Assembly: GCA_964527835.1 (NCBI GenBank)
Contig: CAZGNV010000005.1
Location: 46,654 to 110,653 of the forward strand
Source: JAFDCJ01 sp964527835
GTDB lineage: Bacteria > Desulfobacterota > Desulfobacteria > Desulfobacterales > JAFDCJ01
Length of the DNA: 64,000 nt
Reading direction: 5' to 3'
The notes beneath the pieces are model-generated. The model saw only the letters and a list, made by a program, of their open reading frames with translations. It did not search any database and had not been told where the DNA came from. Of this stretch, positions 8,546 through 16,749 are shown piece after piece (position 1 is the stretch's first letter; each line of letters starts with the position of its first letter). A program made the translations under genes and the position numbers.

Positions 8546-8908
8546 ATGGATATCAACAAAATGCTGGAAGCCATGCGGCAGCATCCGGATTTTGACAAGG
8601 TCGGCATGCTGCTGTGCCATAACGGCGTGGTGCGGGCCACTTCGCGTGATGGGCGCCGGGTGGAGGGGCTGCGGGTGGCCGTGAACCGCCCGAAGCTGGA
8701 GCAGATCGTCGCCCGGCAGAAGCGCAAGCCGGGCATCGTCGACATCCGGGTTGAAATCGCCGCCGACCGGGACCTGGCCGTGGGCGAAGACGTCATGCTG
8801 CTGGCGGTGGCCGGCGACATCCGGCAAAACGTGATCGCCGTGCTCAGCGAAACCCTCGATCTGATCAAGACCACCGTCACCGCCAAAACGGAGTTTTTTG
8901 TCGACTGA
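8546..8908 (+). CDS. moaE: MoaE-like molybdopterin synthase large-subunit homologue
   Basis: A 120-residue protein whose pattern fits MoaE: GVVRATSRDGRRVEGLRVAVN at the N-terminal half, then IRVEIAADRDLAVGEDVMLLAVAG and a C-terminal DLIKTTVTAKTEFF with lysines where MoaE has its catalytic ones. MoaE with thiocarboxylated MoaD inserts sulfur into precursor Z. The His-Arg pair usual in MoaE is replaced (AADRDLAVGED), so it may be a divergent subfamily. The ATG at 8546 has AAGGGG upstream. No moaD lies next to it. It sits between mobA and moaC with 10 bases to the latter. Confidence 0.7.
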   Translation: MDINKMLEAMRQHPDFDKVGMLLCHNGVVRATSRDGRRVEGLRVAVNRPKLEQIVARQKRKPGIVDIRVEIAADRDLAVGEDVMLLAVAGDIRQNVIAVLSETLDLIKTTVTAKTEFFVD

Positions 8909-8918
8909 AGGAGGCATC

Positions 8919-9416
8919 ATGGCTGCATTTACTCACATTGACGAACAGGGGCGGGTGCGGATGGTGGATGTCACCGGCAAGCCGCCCACCGTGCGCGAGG
9001 CGCTGGCCGCCGGCCGGGTTTGCATGCAGGCCGACACTTTTGAACTGATCCGGGACCAGAAGATCAAAAAAGGCAATGTCCTGGAAACCGCCCGCATCGC
9101 GGCCATCATGGCCGCCAAAAAAACATCGGAGCTGATTCCCATGTGCCACCCCCTGCACCTGACCCACGTGCAGGTCGACTTCCAGCCCGACGCGTCCCGG
9201 CCTGCCATCGGCATCACGGCCCGGGTGCGCACCATCGACCAGACCGGGGTGGAGATGGAGGCCCTGACCGCCGTGGCGGCCGCCGCGCTGACCATCTATG
9301 ACATGTGCAAATCCCATGACCGCGAAATGACCATTGCCGACGTCCGGCTGCTGGAAAAATCCGGCGGCAAAAGCGGCACTTTCAAAAGAAAGACGGACAC
9401 CCCCGATGAAACCTGA
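8919..9416 (+). CDS. moaC: cyclic pyranopterin monophosphate synthase MoaC
   Basis: A 165-residue MoaC, which converts the MoaA product to cyclic pyranopterin monophosphate in the first stage of molybdopterin synthesis. The family signatures are present: MVDVTGKPPTVREALAAG, SELIPMCHPLHLTHVQV with the active-site His/Cys region, GVEMEALTAVAAAALTIYDM and CKSHDREMTI with the catalytic lysine. The ATG at 8919 follows a strong GAAGGAGG site. The last 11 bases overlap the start of mltA, so the two are probably co-translated although their functions differ. moaA is not in the window. Confidence 0.95.
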   Translation: MAAFTHIDEQGRVRMVDVTGKPPTVREALAAGRVCMQADTFELIRDQKIKKGNVLETARIAAIMAAKKTSELIPMCHPLHLTHVQVDFQPDASRPAIGITARVRTIDQTGVEMEALTAVAAAALTIYDMCKSHDREMTIADVRLLEKSGGKSGTFKRKTDTPDET

Positions 9417-10623
9417 AAACAAATCTTATTATCTGCCCTGTCTCGCCGCTGCCCTGGCCCTGGTGCTGTGGCTTGCGGGCTGTGCCCCGACCGTGCGGCT
9501 GACCCCCCGGCAGCAGGCGCTGCAGGAGCTGAGCCGCGGGGCGTATCCGGAATTTTCCGACGACATGGACTATGACGGCCTGCAGCGCGGCATTCTGCAA
9601 AGCCTGTCTTACCTGCAAAAAATCCCCGCCGAGCGCCGGTTCGTGTTCGGCACCGACAGCTACGACACCGCGCACATGATCGCCTCGATGGAAAAATTTC
9701 TGGATTTCATCCAGACCCGTCCGTCGGGGCGGGATTTAGGCGCTTTTATCCGGTCCCACTACCGGATCTACCGTTCGGTGGGCCGCAATGCCGACGCCGA
9801 AGTCCTGTTCACCGGGTATTATGAACCCCATCTTCAGGGCAGCCTCGTACGCCACGATGACTACCAGTACCCGGTTTTCGCCCGCCCCCGGGACCTGGTC
9901 ACCATCGACCTGGCGCTTTTTTCCGAACAGTACAACGGCACCAGGCTCATCGGCCGCTGTGCGGGACAGCAGGTGGTGCCCTATGACGAACGAGCGGACA
10001 TCACGTCTGCCAACAGCCTGCTGGAGCGTGCCGAAGTGCTGGCCTGGATCAAGGATCCGGTGGACGATTTTTTCATGCAGATCCAGGGGTCGGGCAAGAT
10101 TTACCTGGACAACGGCCAGGTGATCAATGTCCACTACGACATCACCAACGGGCAGCCCTACCGCAGCATCGGCAAGCTGCTGATCGACGAAAACAAGATA
10201 TCCCGGGAGCAGATGTCCATGCAGCAGATCCGCCGCTACCTGCAGGAGCATCCCGAGGAAAGACAGCGCATTTTAAACCACAACCCCAGCTACGTGTTTT
10301 TCAAAATCGAGCCCGCTGGCCCCCTGGGCAACATCAATGTCCCGCTGACCGCGGGCCGTTCCCTGGCGCTGGATTACCGGCTGTTTCCGCCGGCGGCCCT
10401 GGCATTTATCGAAACCGAAAAACCCCTGGTGGATGGCAGCGGCCGGATCGCCGGCTGGACAGCCTGCCGGCGGTTCGTGCTCAACCAGGATACCGGCGGC
10501 GCCATCCGGGGGCCGGGACGGGCGGACCTTTTCTGGGGCAGCGGATCCTATGCCGAAATCGCCGCCGGCTACATGAAACAGCCGGGCAAGCTGTATTTGC
10601 TGGTTTTAAAGCCGGATGCGTGA
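9406..10623 (+). CDS. mltA: membrane-bound lytic murein transglycosylase A (MltA), lipoprotein
   Basis: A 405-residue MltA-type enzyme that cuts peptidoglycan between MurNAc and GlcNAc with formation of 1,6-anhydro ends. The N-terminus is a lipoprotein signal (LVLWLAGCAPT, lipobox LAGC), placing it in the outer membrane facing the periplasm. The core shows LFTGYYEPHLQGS, FFMQIQGSGKI, then the C-terminal 3D domain NQDTGGAIRGPGRADLFWG with the catalytic Asp in ADLFWG. The ATG at 9406 overlaps the end of moaC. Length and motifs are normal for the family. Confidence 0.94.
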   Translation: MKPENKSYYLPCLAAALALVLWLAGCAPTVRLTPRQQALQELSRGAYPEFSDDMDYDGLQRGILQSLSYLQKIPAERRFVFGTDSYDTAHMIASMEKFLDFIQTRPSGRDLGAFIRSHYRIYRSVGRNADAEVLFTGYYEPHLQGSLVRHDDYQYPVFARPRDLVTIDLALFSEQYNGTRLIGRCAGQQVVPYDERADITSANSLLERAEVLAWIKDPVDDFFMQIQGSGKIYLDNGQVINVHYDITNGQPYRSIGKLLIDENKISREQMSMQQIRRYLQEHPEERQRILNHNPSYVFFKIEPAGPLGNINVPLTAGRSLALDYRLFPPAALAFIETEKPLVDGSGRIAGWTACRRFVLNQDTGGAIRGPGRADLFWGSGSYAEIAAGYMKQPGKLYLLVLKPDA

Positions 10624-10727
10624 TGCGCCCAGCCGCCCCTTGACACCGGTCCCGGAAACCAGTACTAATAGTTTTTTTCAACAAAATTTAAACCACCCGG
10701 TCCATGCAACCCCCGAAGAGGTAACCC

Positions 10728-11207
10728 ATGTTCGGCATCGGCATGCCCGAAATGCTGTTGATCCTGGCCATCGCCCTGATCGTCATCGGCCCTAAAAAAC
10801 TGCCCGACCTGGCCAAGTCCCTGGGCCGCGCCCTGCGGGAATTTAAAAAGGCCACCAACGAGCTCAAAGAGACCATGCAGATCGACGAGGACCTGTCCGA
10901 GGTCAAAAAGGCCTTTGACGGGATCAATGAGGATGTCAAAGAGGCCATCGACCTGAAACCGGACCTGAAAAAATCCGCCGCCGATGGGGAAAAAACCGCT
11001 GAAAAAACCGATCCCGCCGCCGCCCCCGCGTCAGATGACGATCCGCCGCCCCTGGAAAAGCTGAAAACCGCTTTTGACGATTTCCAGCCGGATGCCGCAA
11101 CACCGGCTTCGGCGCCGGACAAATCCCGGGCGTCCTCACCGCCAGACAAGGACGATGCCGATGACCAAGCTGAACCCACGGTAAAAGGACCTGCTGACGA
11201 TGCATGA
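10728..11207 (+). CDS. tatB: Sec-independent translocase subunit TatA/TatB
   Basis: The N-terminus MFGIGMPEMLLILAIALIVI is the TatA/B membrane helix, followed by GPKKLPDLAKSLGRALREFK, the hinge and amphipathic helix. The remaining 110 residues are a charged, Pro/Ala-rich tail that is longer than in TatA and suggests TatB. The F-G motif at the hinge of classical TatA is replaced by GPKKLP, as in TatB. It acts with TatC to export folded, often cofactor-bearing proteins. The GAGG ribosome site precedes the ATG, and its end overlaps tatC by 8 bases. No separate tatA is seen here. Confidence 0.88.
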   Translation: MFGIGMPEMLLILAIALIVIGPKKLPDLAKSLGRALREFKKATNELKETMQIDEDLSEVKKAFDGINEDVKEAIDLKPDLKKSAADGEKTAEKTDPAAAPASDDDPPPLEKLKTAFDDFQPDAATPASAPDKSRASSPPDKDDADDQAEPTVKGPADDA

Positions 11208-11964
11208 GGATGATAAAGCTCCGTTCACGGCCCACCTCGATGAGCTGCGCAAACGCCTGATTCGCTGTTTCATTGCCGTGGGCGTCGGCTTTGTCGCGGC
11301 CTTCGGGTTCAAGGAGCAGCTGTTCAAGATCCTGGTCCGGCCCCTGGTGTCGGTCATGAAAGAAGGGCAGACCCTGATTTATACCGGCCTGCCGGAAGCG
11401 TTTTTTACCTATTTAAAAGTCGCCCTGCTGGCCGGGCTGATCCTGGCAAGCCCGGTGCTGATCTACCAGTTCTGGATGTTCGTGGCCCCCGGACTGTATC
11501 GCAAGGAGCGCCGCATCCTGGTGCCCATCGTCTTGCTGTCTTCCTTTTTTTTTATCGGCGGCGCCCTGTTCGGCTATTTCATCGTTTTTCCCTGGGGCTT
11601 TAAATTTTTCCTCGGCTTTGCCACCGAGACCATCCGGCCCCTGCCTTCCATGAAGGAATATTTCGGTTTTGCCGCCAAGATGCTGCTGGCCTTCGGCCTG
11701 GTTTTCGAACTGCCCCTGGTGCTGACCTTCCTGGCCCGGCTGGGCATTGTTTCGGTGGATTTTCTGAAAAAAAACAGGAAATACGCCCTGCTGCTGTTTT
11801 TTGCCGGGGCCGCCATCCTGACCCCGCCGGATGTGGTCACCCAGGTCATGATGGCGCTGCCGCTGATTGTTTTATATGAAATCAGCATCATCGGGGCCAA
11901 GATCTTCGGCCGCAAAAAGCCCGCAGCAGAAGAAGTTCCGGCGGATGGTGAAATTGGAAGTTGA
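11200..11964 (+). CDS. tatC: Sec-independent translocase subunit TatC
   Basis: A 254-residue TatC, the receptor for twin-arginine signal peptides in the inner membrane. The N-terminal FTAHLDELRKRLIRCFIAVG is the conserved cytoplasmic HLDELRxRL segment. Six hydrophobic helices follow, with LKVALLAGLILASPVLIYQFW and the FGLVFELPL segment typical of TatC. The tail is short, charged and Ala/Glu-rich. It overlaps the TatA/B gene by 8 bases. Candidate substrates are cofactor-containing periplasmic enzymes; none can be proven from the window. Confidence 0.96.
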   Translation: MHEDDKAPFTAHLDELRKRLIRCFIAVGVGFVAAFGFKEQLFKILVRPLVSVMKEGQTLIYTGLPEAFFTYLKVALLAGLILASPVLIYQFWMFVAPGLYRKERRILVPIVLLSSFFFIGGALFGYFIVFPWGFKFFLGFATETIRPLPSMKEYFGFAAKMLLAFGLVFELPLVLTFLARLGIVSVDFLKKNRKYALLLFFAGAAILTPPDVVTQVMMALPLIVLYEISIIGAKIFGRKKPAAEEVPADGEIGS

Positions 11965-12063
11965 CAGATTCCAGCGGTCCTGATAAATAAAACTTTGTCA
12001 GCTGAAACCTCTTGAAAGTGTTGCATGCCGGGGCAGGGAGCCGGTTCGCGGGGGCGAAAACCT

Positions 12064-12086
12064 GCCTGGCAAAGATCATGCCAGGC
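12064..12086 (+). other. hairpin in the leader of the cytochrome gene
   Basis: GCCTGGCA and TGCCAGGC pair as a perfect 8-bp stem with a 7-base loop, about 105 bases before the cytochrome start codon. Further GC-rich half-stems (ggccaggcc, and ctgcag pairs near 12120-12145) follow, so the 230-base leader may be structured. No known riboswitch could be recognised. Confidence 0.3.
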
Positions 12087-12191
12087 TGTGGCCAGGCCTT
12101 AAAGCCGGGGATGCATTGCAGCGGTTGCAAGCCTGCAGCGTGGAAAGATAAAAAGGTTGCTGGAAACATCTTGAAAAGGAGGGGATACGGT

Positions 12192-12674
12192 ATGACGAAA
12201 AAGCTTTCTCTGGTGTCGGTGGTAATGGTTTTGGCGGTAGCGTTTGCCGCCGCGGCGGTGGTTTATGCGGCCTGTCCGGACATCATCAAAATGGAGGACA
12301 AAGCCTATAAAAAGCATAAGAAAGGCATCGTCGAGTTTAATCATAAAAAGCATGAAGAAGAGTATGCCAAGCAGTACCCGGATCTGTATAAAAACGGCTG
12401 CGGGGAGTGCCACCACGACAAGGACAACAAACCGCTGTCCAAGCTGACCTGCGACGACAAGGTTCAAACATGCATCGAGTGCCACAAGAAGCCGGGTGAG
12501 CGCCCCAAGGGCAAAAAAGCCCCCAAGTTGAGCAAAAAAGAGCGCCTGGCCTATCATGCCGAAGCCCTGCATTACAACTGCAAGGGCTGCCACAAGAAGT
12601 TCAACAAAAAGTACAAACCCAAAAAAGCGCCGACCACCTGCTCCAAGTGCCATCCGAAAAAAAAGAAGAAGTAA
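12192..12674 (+). CDS. class III (c3-type) tetraheme cytochrome c
   Basis: A 160-residue periplasmic multiheme cytochrome. A cleavable signal peptide (MTKKLSLVSVVMVLAVAFAA, cut near VYA-A) precedes a Lys-rich mature protein. Four CxxCH heme motifs are visible: CGECH, CIECH, CKGCH and CSKCH, with spare histidines such as FNHKKHEEEY for the distal ligands, as in cytochrome c3. In sulfate reducers such proteins shuttle electrons from periplasmic hydrogenases and formate dehydrogenases to membrane complexes. The ATG at 12192 follows GGAGGGG; the frame upstream to 12012 is not conserved-looking. A strong terminator follows. Confidence 0.93.
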   Translation: MTKKLSLVSVVMVLAVAFAAAAVVYAACPDIIKMEDKAYKKHKKGIVEFNHKKHEEEYAKQYPDLYKNGCGECHHDKDNKPLSKLTCDDKVQTCIECHKKPGERPKGKKAPKLSKKERLAYHAEALHYNCKGCHKKFNKKYKPKKAPTTCSKCHPKKKKK

Positions 12675-12692
12675 AAGTCCTGAGTGATCAAT

Positions 12693-12732
12693 AAAAAAAA
12701 GGCCGGTCCCGTCAATGGGGCCGGCCTTTTTT
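12693..12732. terminator. bidirectional rho-independent terminator
   Basis: A GC-rich hairpin (GGCCGGTCCC, loop gtcaat, GGGGCCGGCC; one G-T wobble) is flanked by eight A on the left and six T on the right. It lies between the convergent cytochrome and methyltransferase genes and can stop transcription from both sides. Confidence 0.9.
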
Positions 12733-12761
12733 GTTCGGGTTGCCGCCTGGCGGCCCAGCGT

Positions 12762-13577
12762 TCAAGCCGCCTGTTTTCGCAAAACCACGGCCGTCCAGCC
12801 CAGTTCTGTCTGCCTCCAGGCCGGCACACCCCCCCCGGCGGCATAGGCTTCGAGCACCTCCGGCTGCTCGGCCTCCCGGATGCCGGACAACACCAGCACC
12901 GCGTCCTCGACGCCCAGCCTTGCCAGGATCGGTGCCAGCCGGATCAGGGTGGGAGAGCGCAGATTGGCGGTAATCAGTGAAAAACGCTGCAGCAGGGCTT
13001 CAACGGGCCGGGCGGAAATGCGGATGCGCCGCTCAAGGCCGTTGGCCGCCACATTGGCGGCGGCTTCCACCCGGGCGCAGGCATCCATATCCAGGCCCAG
13101 GCCCTGTTCGGCGCCCAGCAGCACGGCGGCGATCACCAGCACCCCCGTGCCCGTACCGACATCCAGGACCCGGTCCCCGGATGCCGGTGCCCGTCCGGAG
13201 GCAAACAGGGCGTCAAGGGCCCTGAGCGCCAGCCGGGTGGTCGGATGCCGGCCGGCGCCGAAAGACGCCCCGGCCTGGATTTGCACCACCACCTCGCCGG
13301 GCCGCGGACGGTAGGAACAGCGCGGCGGCTTGAGCACCAGCCGCGGCGACACCCGCACGGGCCGGTGATAGGAAACTTCCAGCAGTGTGCGCCCGTGCTC
13401 GTAAGCATAGGCCAGCTCCCCCGCCTCCACCAGCTCCCGGATCACACATCTGACCTGCTTTTTATCAAGGCCATAAGCTTCGATCAGCTTTTTTTCAAGC
13501 GCCGATGGTGTCACTCCGGCTCTCGATTCAGCCACCGTTCGTAGAGCATTATTTCGTATCACAACCAGATCATACAC
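12762..13577 (-). CDS. PrmA-like SAM-dependent methyltransferase
   Basis: A 271-residue class I methyltransferase. Motif I is VLDVGTGTGVLVIAA and the segment GASFGAGRHPTTRLAL corresponds to the FGTGxHPTT loop of ribosomal protein L11 methyltransferase (PrmA). The later ITANLRSPTL replaces the DLVVANILA of PrmA. The first 80 residues look like a winged-helix-type domain (SALEKKLIEAYGLDKKQV), different from the PrmA substrate-binding domain. I would call it a PrmA-related protein methyltransferase of unknown target. The start has no clear ribosome site. It is convergent with the cytochrome gene. Confidence 0.8.
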   Translation of the reverse strand: MYDLVVIRNNALRTVAESRAGVTPSALEKKLIEAYGLDKKQVRCVIRELVEAGELAYAYEHGRTLLEVSYHRPVRVSPRLVLKPPRCSYRPRPGEVVVQIQAGASFGAGRHPTTRLALRALDALFASGRAPASGDRVLDVGTGTGVLVIAAVLLGAEQGLGLDMDACARVEAAANVAANGLERRIRISARPVEALLQRFSLITANLRSPTLIRLAPILARLGVEDAVLVLSGIREAEQPEVLEAYAAGGGVPAWRQTELGWTAVVLRKQAA

Positions 13578-13674
13578 AAATTTTTTAGAATTTAACTGTA
13601 TCCGGACAGCAAAATAATCCTGAAGAAATTAATGCTACAAAACCGTTAATCTTTAAATTCTTGAAGACAATCAA

Positions 13675-13797
13675 GATGACGCTGCCAGGGACTCATATAC
13701 AAGGCGCGCGAGTCTTGAGGAGTGAGGCGTACGGTCAGTACGCCGGAATGACGAAAGGCGAGCACAACGCAGTAGATGAGTTTCTGGCAGCGTCATC
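13675..13797. repeat. ~120-nt palindromic element, copy A
   Basis: Two 22-base arms (13675-13696 and 13776-13797) are complementary at 20 of 22 positions. In the centre GGCGTAC-GGTCA-GTACGCC forms a second, perfect hairpin (13726-13744). The right arm overlaps the stop codon of the CbiA-like gene, so the element may act as its terminator. A diverged copy with the same internal order lies at 21639-21759. Confidence 0.75.
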
Positions 13798-15232
13798 CCT
13801 TTTGAAAATTGATGGCGTTTCGGACCATGGCCTCGGCCCACCCGGGGGTCCCCAGGGCATGAATGTGGATATAGGTGGCCAGCACGTTTTTATAAACCAG
13901 CCCGTCGCGGTCGCCCCGGATGCCGGCGCCGCGCTGCAAGCGAAAGACCAGCGCATCCTGGGGACCGGTCCATTCGGACACCCGGGAGTAATGAAACTCG
14001 TGGCCCCGGATCTCGCTGCCCACGGGAAAATAGGGATTTTCATGCTCCACTTCGGCAACCACGTATCCGTGTCCCTGGGGGCGTTTGAAAAAATCAAACC
14101 CCAGGGGGAAAATGCCCGCCATGGGATAGGATTTTCCCTCCAGCACCAGTTTTTCTCCCAGGTACATCAGCCCGCCGCATTCGGCATAGATGGGAAATCC
14201 GGCCTGGACCCGCTCCTTGAGCTGCCGGCAGAAATTGCGGTTGGCCGCCAGCTGCCGGGCGTGGGTTTCGGGAAACCCGCCGCCGATGTAAAGCCCGTCC
14301 AGCGGCGGCAGGCCGGCGTCCTTGAGGGGGCTGACAAACACCACCTCGGCGCCGTGGATCTCAAGGGCCTCGATATTTTCCGGGTAGTAAAACTGAAACG
14401 CCGAATCTTTGATGATCCCGATCCGCGGTTTCGCCTGCAGACCGCTGGTGACAGGTGGCTGCCGGCCGGCCGCCGGTCGCCGGTCTTTGCTTTGCGCCTT
14501 CCGCCTTCCGGCTTCCGGCTTCAATTCCGGTGCCCCCCGGGCAATGGCCTCGATGGTCGGCAGATCCAGATGCTGTTGGGCAATTTCGGTGACCGCCTCG
14601 ATGGCCCCGGTGGCCCACTGGTGTTCAGCGGAAGGCACCAGACCCAGGTGCCTTTCGGGAAAGTGCTGCCGGCCGAGTTTGGGAATCGCTCCCACCACCG
14701 GCAGGCGGCAGTAATGTTCGATGCTGTCGCGCAGTTTCTGCTCATGCCGGGCGTTGGCCACGCGGTTCAAAATAACGCCCTCGATCATGACCTGCGGATC
14801 GAACCGGCAGCAGCCCGCCACCACCGCGGCCATGGTGCGGGTGATTTTGGTGCAGTCCACGCACAGCAGCACCGGTGCTTTGAGCAGTTTGGCAAGTTCG
14901 GCCGTGCTGGTGCTGCCTTCAAGATCGATGCCGTCATAAAGGCCGCGGTTGCCTTCGATGACGGCAATGTCATGGTCGGCCGCATGGCTGAAAAAGGACT
15001 GCCGGTTGTCGGCGGCACTTAAAAGAAAGGAGTCCAGATTATAGCAGGGCCGACCGGCCGCCAGGGCCAGCCAGCCCGCATCGATATAATCCGGACCTTT
15101 TTTGAACGGCGCAATGGAATGGCCCGCCTGGTTCAACGCGGAGATCAGCCCGATGGACACGATGGTCTTGCCCGAGCCACCGCGCAGAGCAGCAATAATG
15201 ATTCTGGGAAACGCCTTGGCATCGGACTGCAT
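13793..15232 (-). CDS. cbiA: CbiA/CobB-type a,c-diamide synthase, probable siroheme amidase (DsrN-like)
   Basis: A 479-residue glutamine-dependent ligase of the cobyrinate a,c-diamide synthase family. The N-terminal ATPase part has IIIAALRGGSGKT and KKGPDYIDAGWL. The C-terminal glutamine amidotransferase has YIGGGFPETHA and PIYAECGGLMYLG with the nucleophile Cys, then GHEFHYSRV. It follows dsrABD in the same direction, 54 bases after dsrD. In sulfur bacteria the homologue DsrN amidates siroheme to the siro(heme)amide found in DsrAB, so that role is more likely than cobalamin synthesis; this is inference from context. Residues 235-258 form a Lys/Arg/Ala-rich linker encoded by a short degenerate repeat. 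Confidence 0.92.
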   Translation of the reverse strand: MQSDAKAFPRIIIAALRGGSGKTIVSIGLISALNQAGHSIAPFKKGPDYIDAGWLALAAGRPCYNLDSFLLSAADNRQSFFSHAADHDIAVIEGNRGLYDGIDLEGSTSTAELAKLLKAPVLLCVDCTKITRTMAAVVAGCCRFDPQVMIEGVILNRVANARHEQKLRDSIEHYCRLPVVGAIPKLGRQHFPERHLGLVPSAEHQWATGAIEAVTEIAQQHLDLPTIEAIARGAPELKPEAGRRKAQSKDRRPAAGRQPPVTSGLQAKPRIGIIKDSAFQFYYPENIEALEIHGAEVVFVSPLKDAGLPPLDGLYIGGGFPETHARQLAANRNFCRQLKERVQAGFPIYAECGGLMYLGEKLVLEGKSYPMAGIFPLGFDFFKRPQGHGYVVAEVEHENPYFPVGSEIRGHEFHYSRVSEWTGPQDALVFRLQRGAGIRGDRDGLVYKNVLATYIHIHALGTPGWAEAMVRNAINFQKG

Positions 15233-15286
15233 GGATCGCTGAAAAAACCCGGGAAAAACAGAACCAGCCCCCGGGCTTAAACCCCG

Positions 15287-15526
15287 CTAGTCTTCGTGTT
15301 CCGCATGGGCCTGTTTGCCGGCACCCTTGAGGCCATACAGCGACGTGCTGCCGCTGGACCAGTACTCGAGCACCTCTTCCTGCACCAGCCGGTTGATCAG
15401 TTTTTTGGCCTCCCGGGGTTTCATGTCCAGGATCTTGGTCAGGTCGTTGAAGTAGAACTTGCTCTTGGTTTTGGCCTTTTTCTCCAGGCCGGCGACAATT
15501 TTTTCTTTTGCTTCCTCGTAATCCAT
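15287..15526 (-). CDS. dsrD: dissimilatory sulfite reductase accessory protein DsrD
   Basis: A 79-residue winged-helix protein beginning MDYEEAKEKIVAGLEKKAKT and containing FYFNDLTKILDMKPREAKKL and LINRLVQEEVLEYWSSGSTS, the hallmark of DsrD. Known work on the family shows it stimulates the sulfate-reducing DsrAB enzyme. DsrD is a marker for reductive DsrAB, since most oxidative sulfur bacteria lack it, so this window comes from a sulfate/sulfite reducer. The ATG at 15526 is preceded by AGAGGA. It lies 64 bases after dsrB. Confidence 0.97.
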   Translation of the reverse strand: MDYEEAKEKIVAGLEKKAKTKSKFYFNDLTKILDMKPREAKKLINRLVQEEVLEYWSSGSTSLYGLKGAGKQAHAEHED

Positions 15527-15590
15527 GGTTGTCCTCTTTTGAATGCAATCCAGGGGGCCCGATGCCGGGCCCCCGAACGGAGATTGACAC

Positions 15591-16739
15591 CTAGAACTTG
15601 AACTGCGACGTATGGCGCCAGGTGTAGTAAGCCGGATCACGGAAATCATCAATCAGATGATGGGTGAATTCCAGCTCGCATTTTTCAAAAAACCGCTCCC
15701 ATCCGATGCGCTCCGCCCATTCGCCCAGGCGCTCGTATTTCATGGCGTCCTTGGAATAGGCCTCGACGATTCTTTCGATGGTTTCGGTGGTCTTGGGCCA
15801 GCGCGGCGGCTCATTGGGAATAAAGGCCACCACGACCTTGGAAAACGCCGGCGGGCTGAGCCGGTTGGAGACCTTGCCGCCGGCCATGATCACGATGCCG
15901 TCGCCGACATCATCGGCCAGGGGCATCGCGGGGCACATGGTGTAACAGTTGCCGCAGAACATGCAGCGCGGTTCGTTGACGGCCACGCTGTTGACCTTGG
16001 TCCCGTCGGGCAGCTCCACCTTGGCCGGCTTGATGGCCGCCGTGGGGCAGGCCGCGATGGCCAGGGGAATCTCGCACATTTTGTCCAAATACTCATGGTC
16101 GAGCATCGGCGGTTTGCGGTGATATCCTAGAATGGCGATATCCGAGCAGTGCACCGCGCCGCACATGTTCAGGCAGCAGGCCAGCGACACCCGCAGGTGG
16201 GCCGGCAGATCATGGTTTTTAAAGTGATGGAAAAGCACATCCATGGTGGCCTTGACCGGGCCCGAGGCGTCGGTGGCCGGCGTGTGGCAGTGAATCCATC
16301 CCTGGGTGTGAATGATGTTGGTGATGCCGGCCCCGGTGCCGCCCACCGGAAACTTGAAGCTGCCGCCGGCGAACTTGCGGCTTTCCAGGTCCTGGATCAG
16401 GGGCTCGACCTTGTCCTCGCTGTCCACCATGAACTCGATGTTGTTGCGGGTGGTAAAACGCAGATACCCGTCACAGTGCTTTTCGGCAATCTCGCAGATT
16501 TCACGGATGTGGGTGGTGCTCATCAAACGGGCACCACCGACGCGCACCGTGTAAACCTTGTCGCCGGATTCGGCCACGTGGTAGTAGACACCGGGTTGGA
16601 TAATCTCGTGCCACAGCCATTGGCCCTTGTTCTTGGCGATGACCGGCGGATAGAACTCATCGTATTTGCGCGGCCCGATGTCGGTGATGCGGTCTTCCAT
16701 CGGCTTGTCGGGATTGTAACCTGATGATATAAAAGCCAT
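15591..16739 (-). CDS. dsrB: dissimilatory sulfite reductase beta subunit
   Basis: A 382-residue DsrB. The siroheme/[4Fe-4S] cysteines are visible at C151, then C188, C189 and C193 in SLACCLNMCG. A ferredoxin-type insertion follows around ACPTAAIKPAKV and CMFCGNCYTMCPAMPL. DsrB carries the catalytically active siro(heme)amide in the A2B2 enzyme that reduces sulfite in the cytoplasm, with DsrC as co-substrate. GGGGGT precedes the ATG. It lies 10 bases behind dsrA. Length and motifs are those of the reductive bacterial type. Confidence 0.99.
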   Translation of the reverse strand: MAFISSGYNPDKPMEDRITDIGPRKYDEFYPPVIAKNKGQWLWHEIIQPGVYYHVAESGDKVYTVRVGGARLMSTTHIREICEIAEKHCDGYLRFTTRNNIEFMVDSEDKVEPLIQDLESRKFAGGSFKFPVGGTGAGITNIIHTQGWIHCHTPATDASGPVKATMDVLFHHFKNHDLPAHLRVSLACCLNMCGAVHCSDIAILGYHRKPPMLDHEYLDKMCEIPLAIAACPTAAIKPAKVELPDGTKVNSVAVNEPRCMFCGNCYTMCPAMPLADDVGDGIVIMAGGKVSNRLSPPAFSKVVVAFIPNEPPRWPKTTETIERIVEAYSKDAMKYERLGEWAERIGWERFFEKCELEFTHHLIDDFRDPAYYTWRHTSQFKF

Positions 16740-16749
16740 ATTTTACCCC

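Noticed and set aside
12012..12191. N-terminal extension of the cytochrome
   Set aside because: The upstream codons include Cys-rich text but precede a clear ribosome site and a normal signal peptide at 12192.
13661..15022. 453-codon plus-strand frame
   Set aside because: Antisense to the CbiA/DsrN gene, which has all family motifs; no domain is visible in the plus-strand frame.
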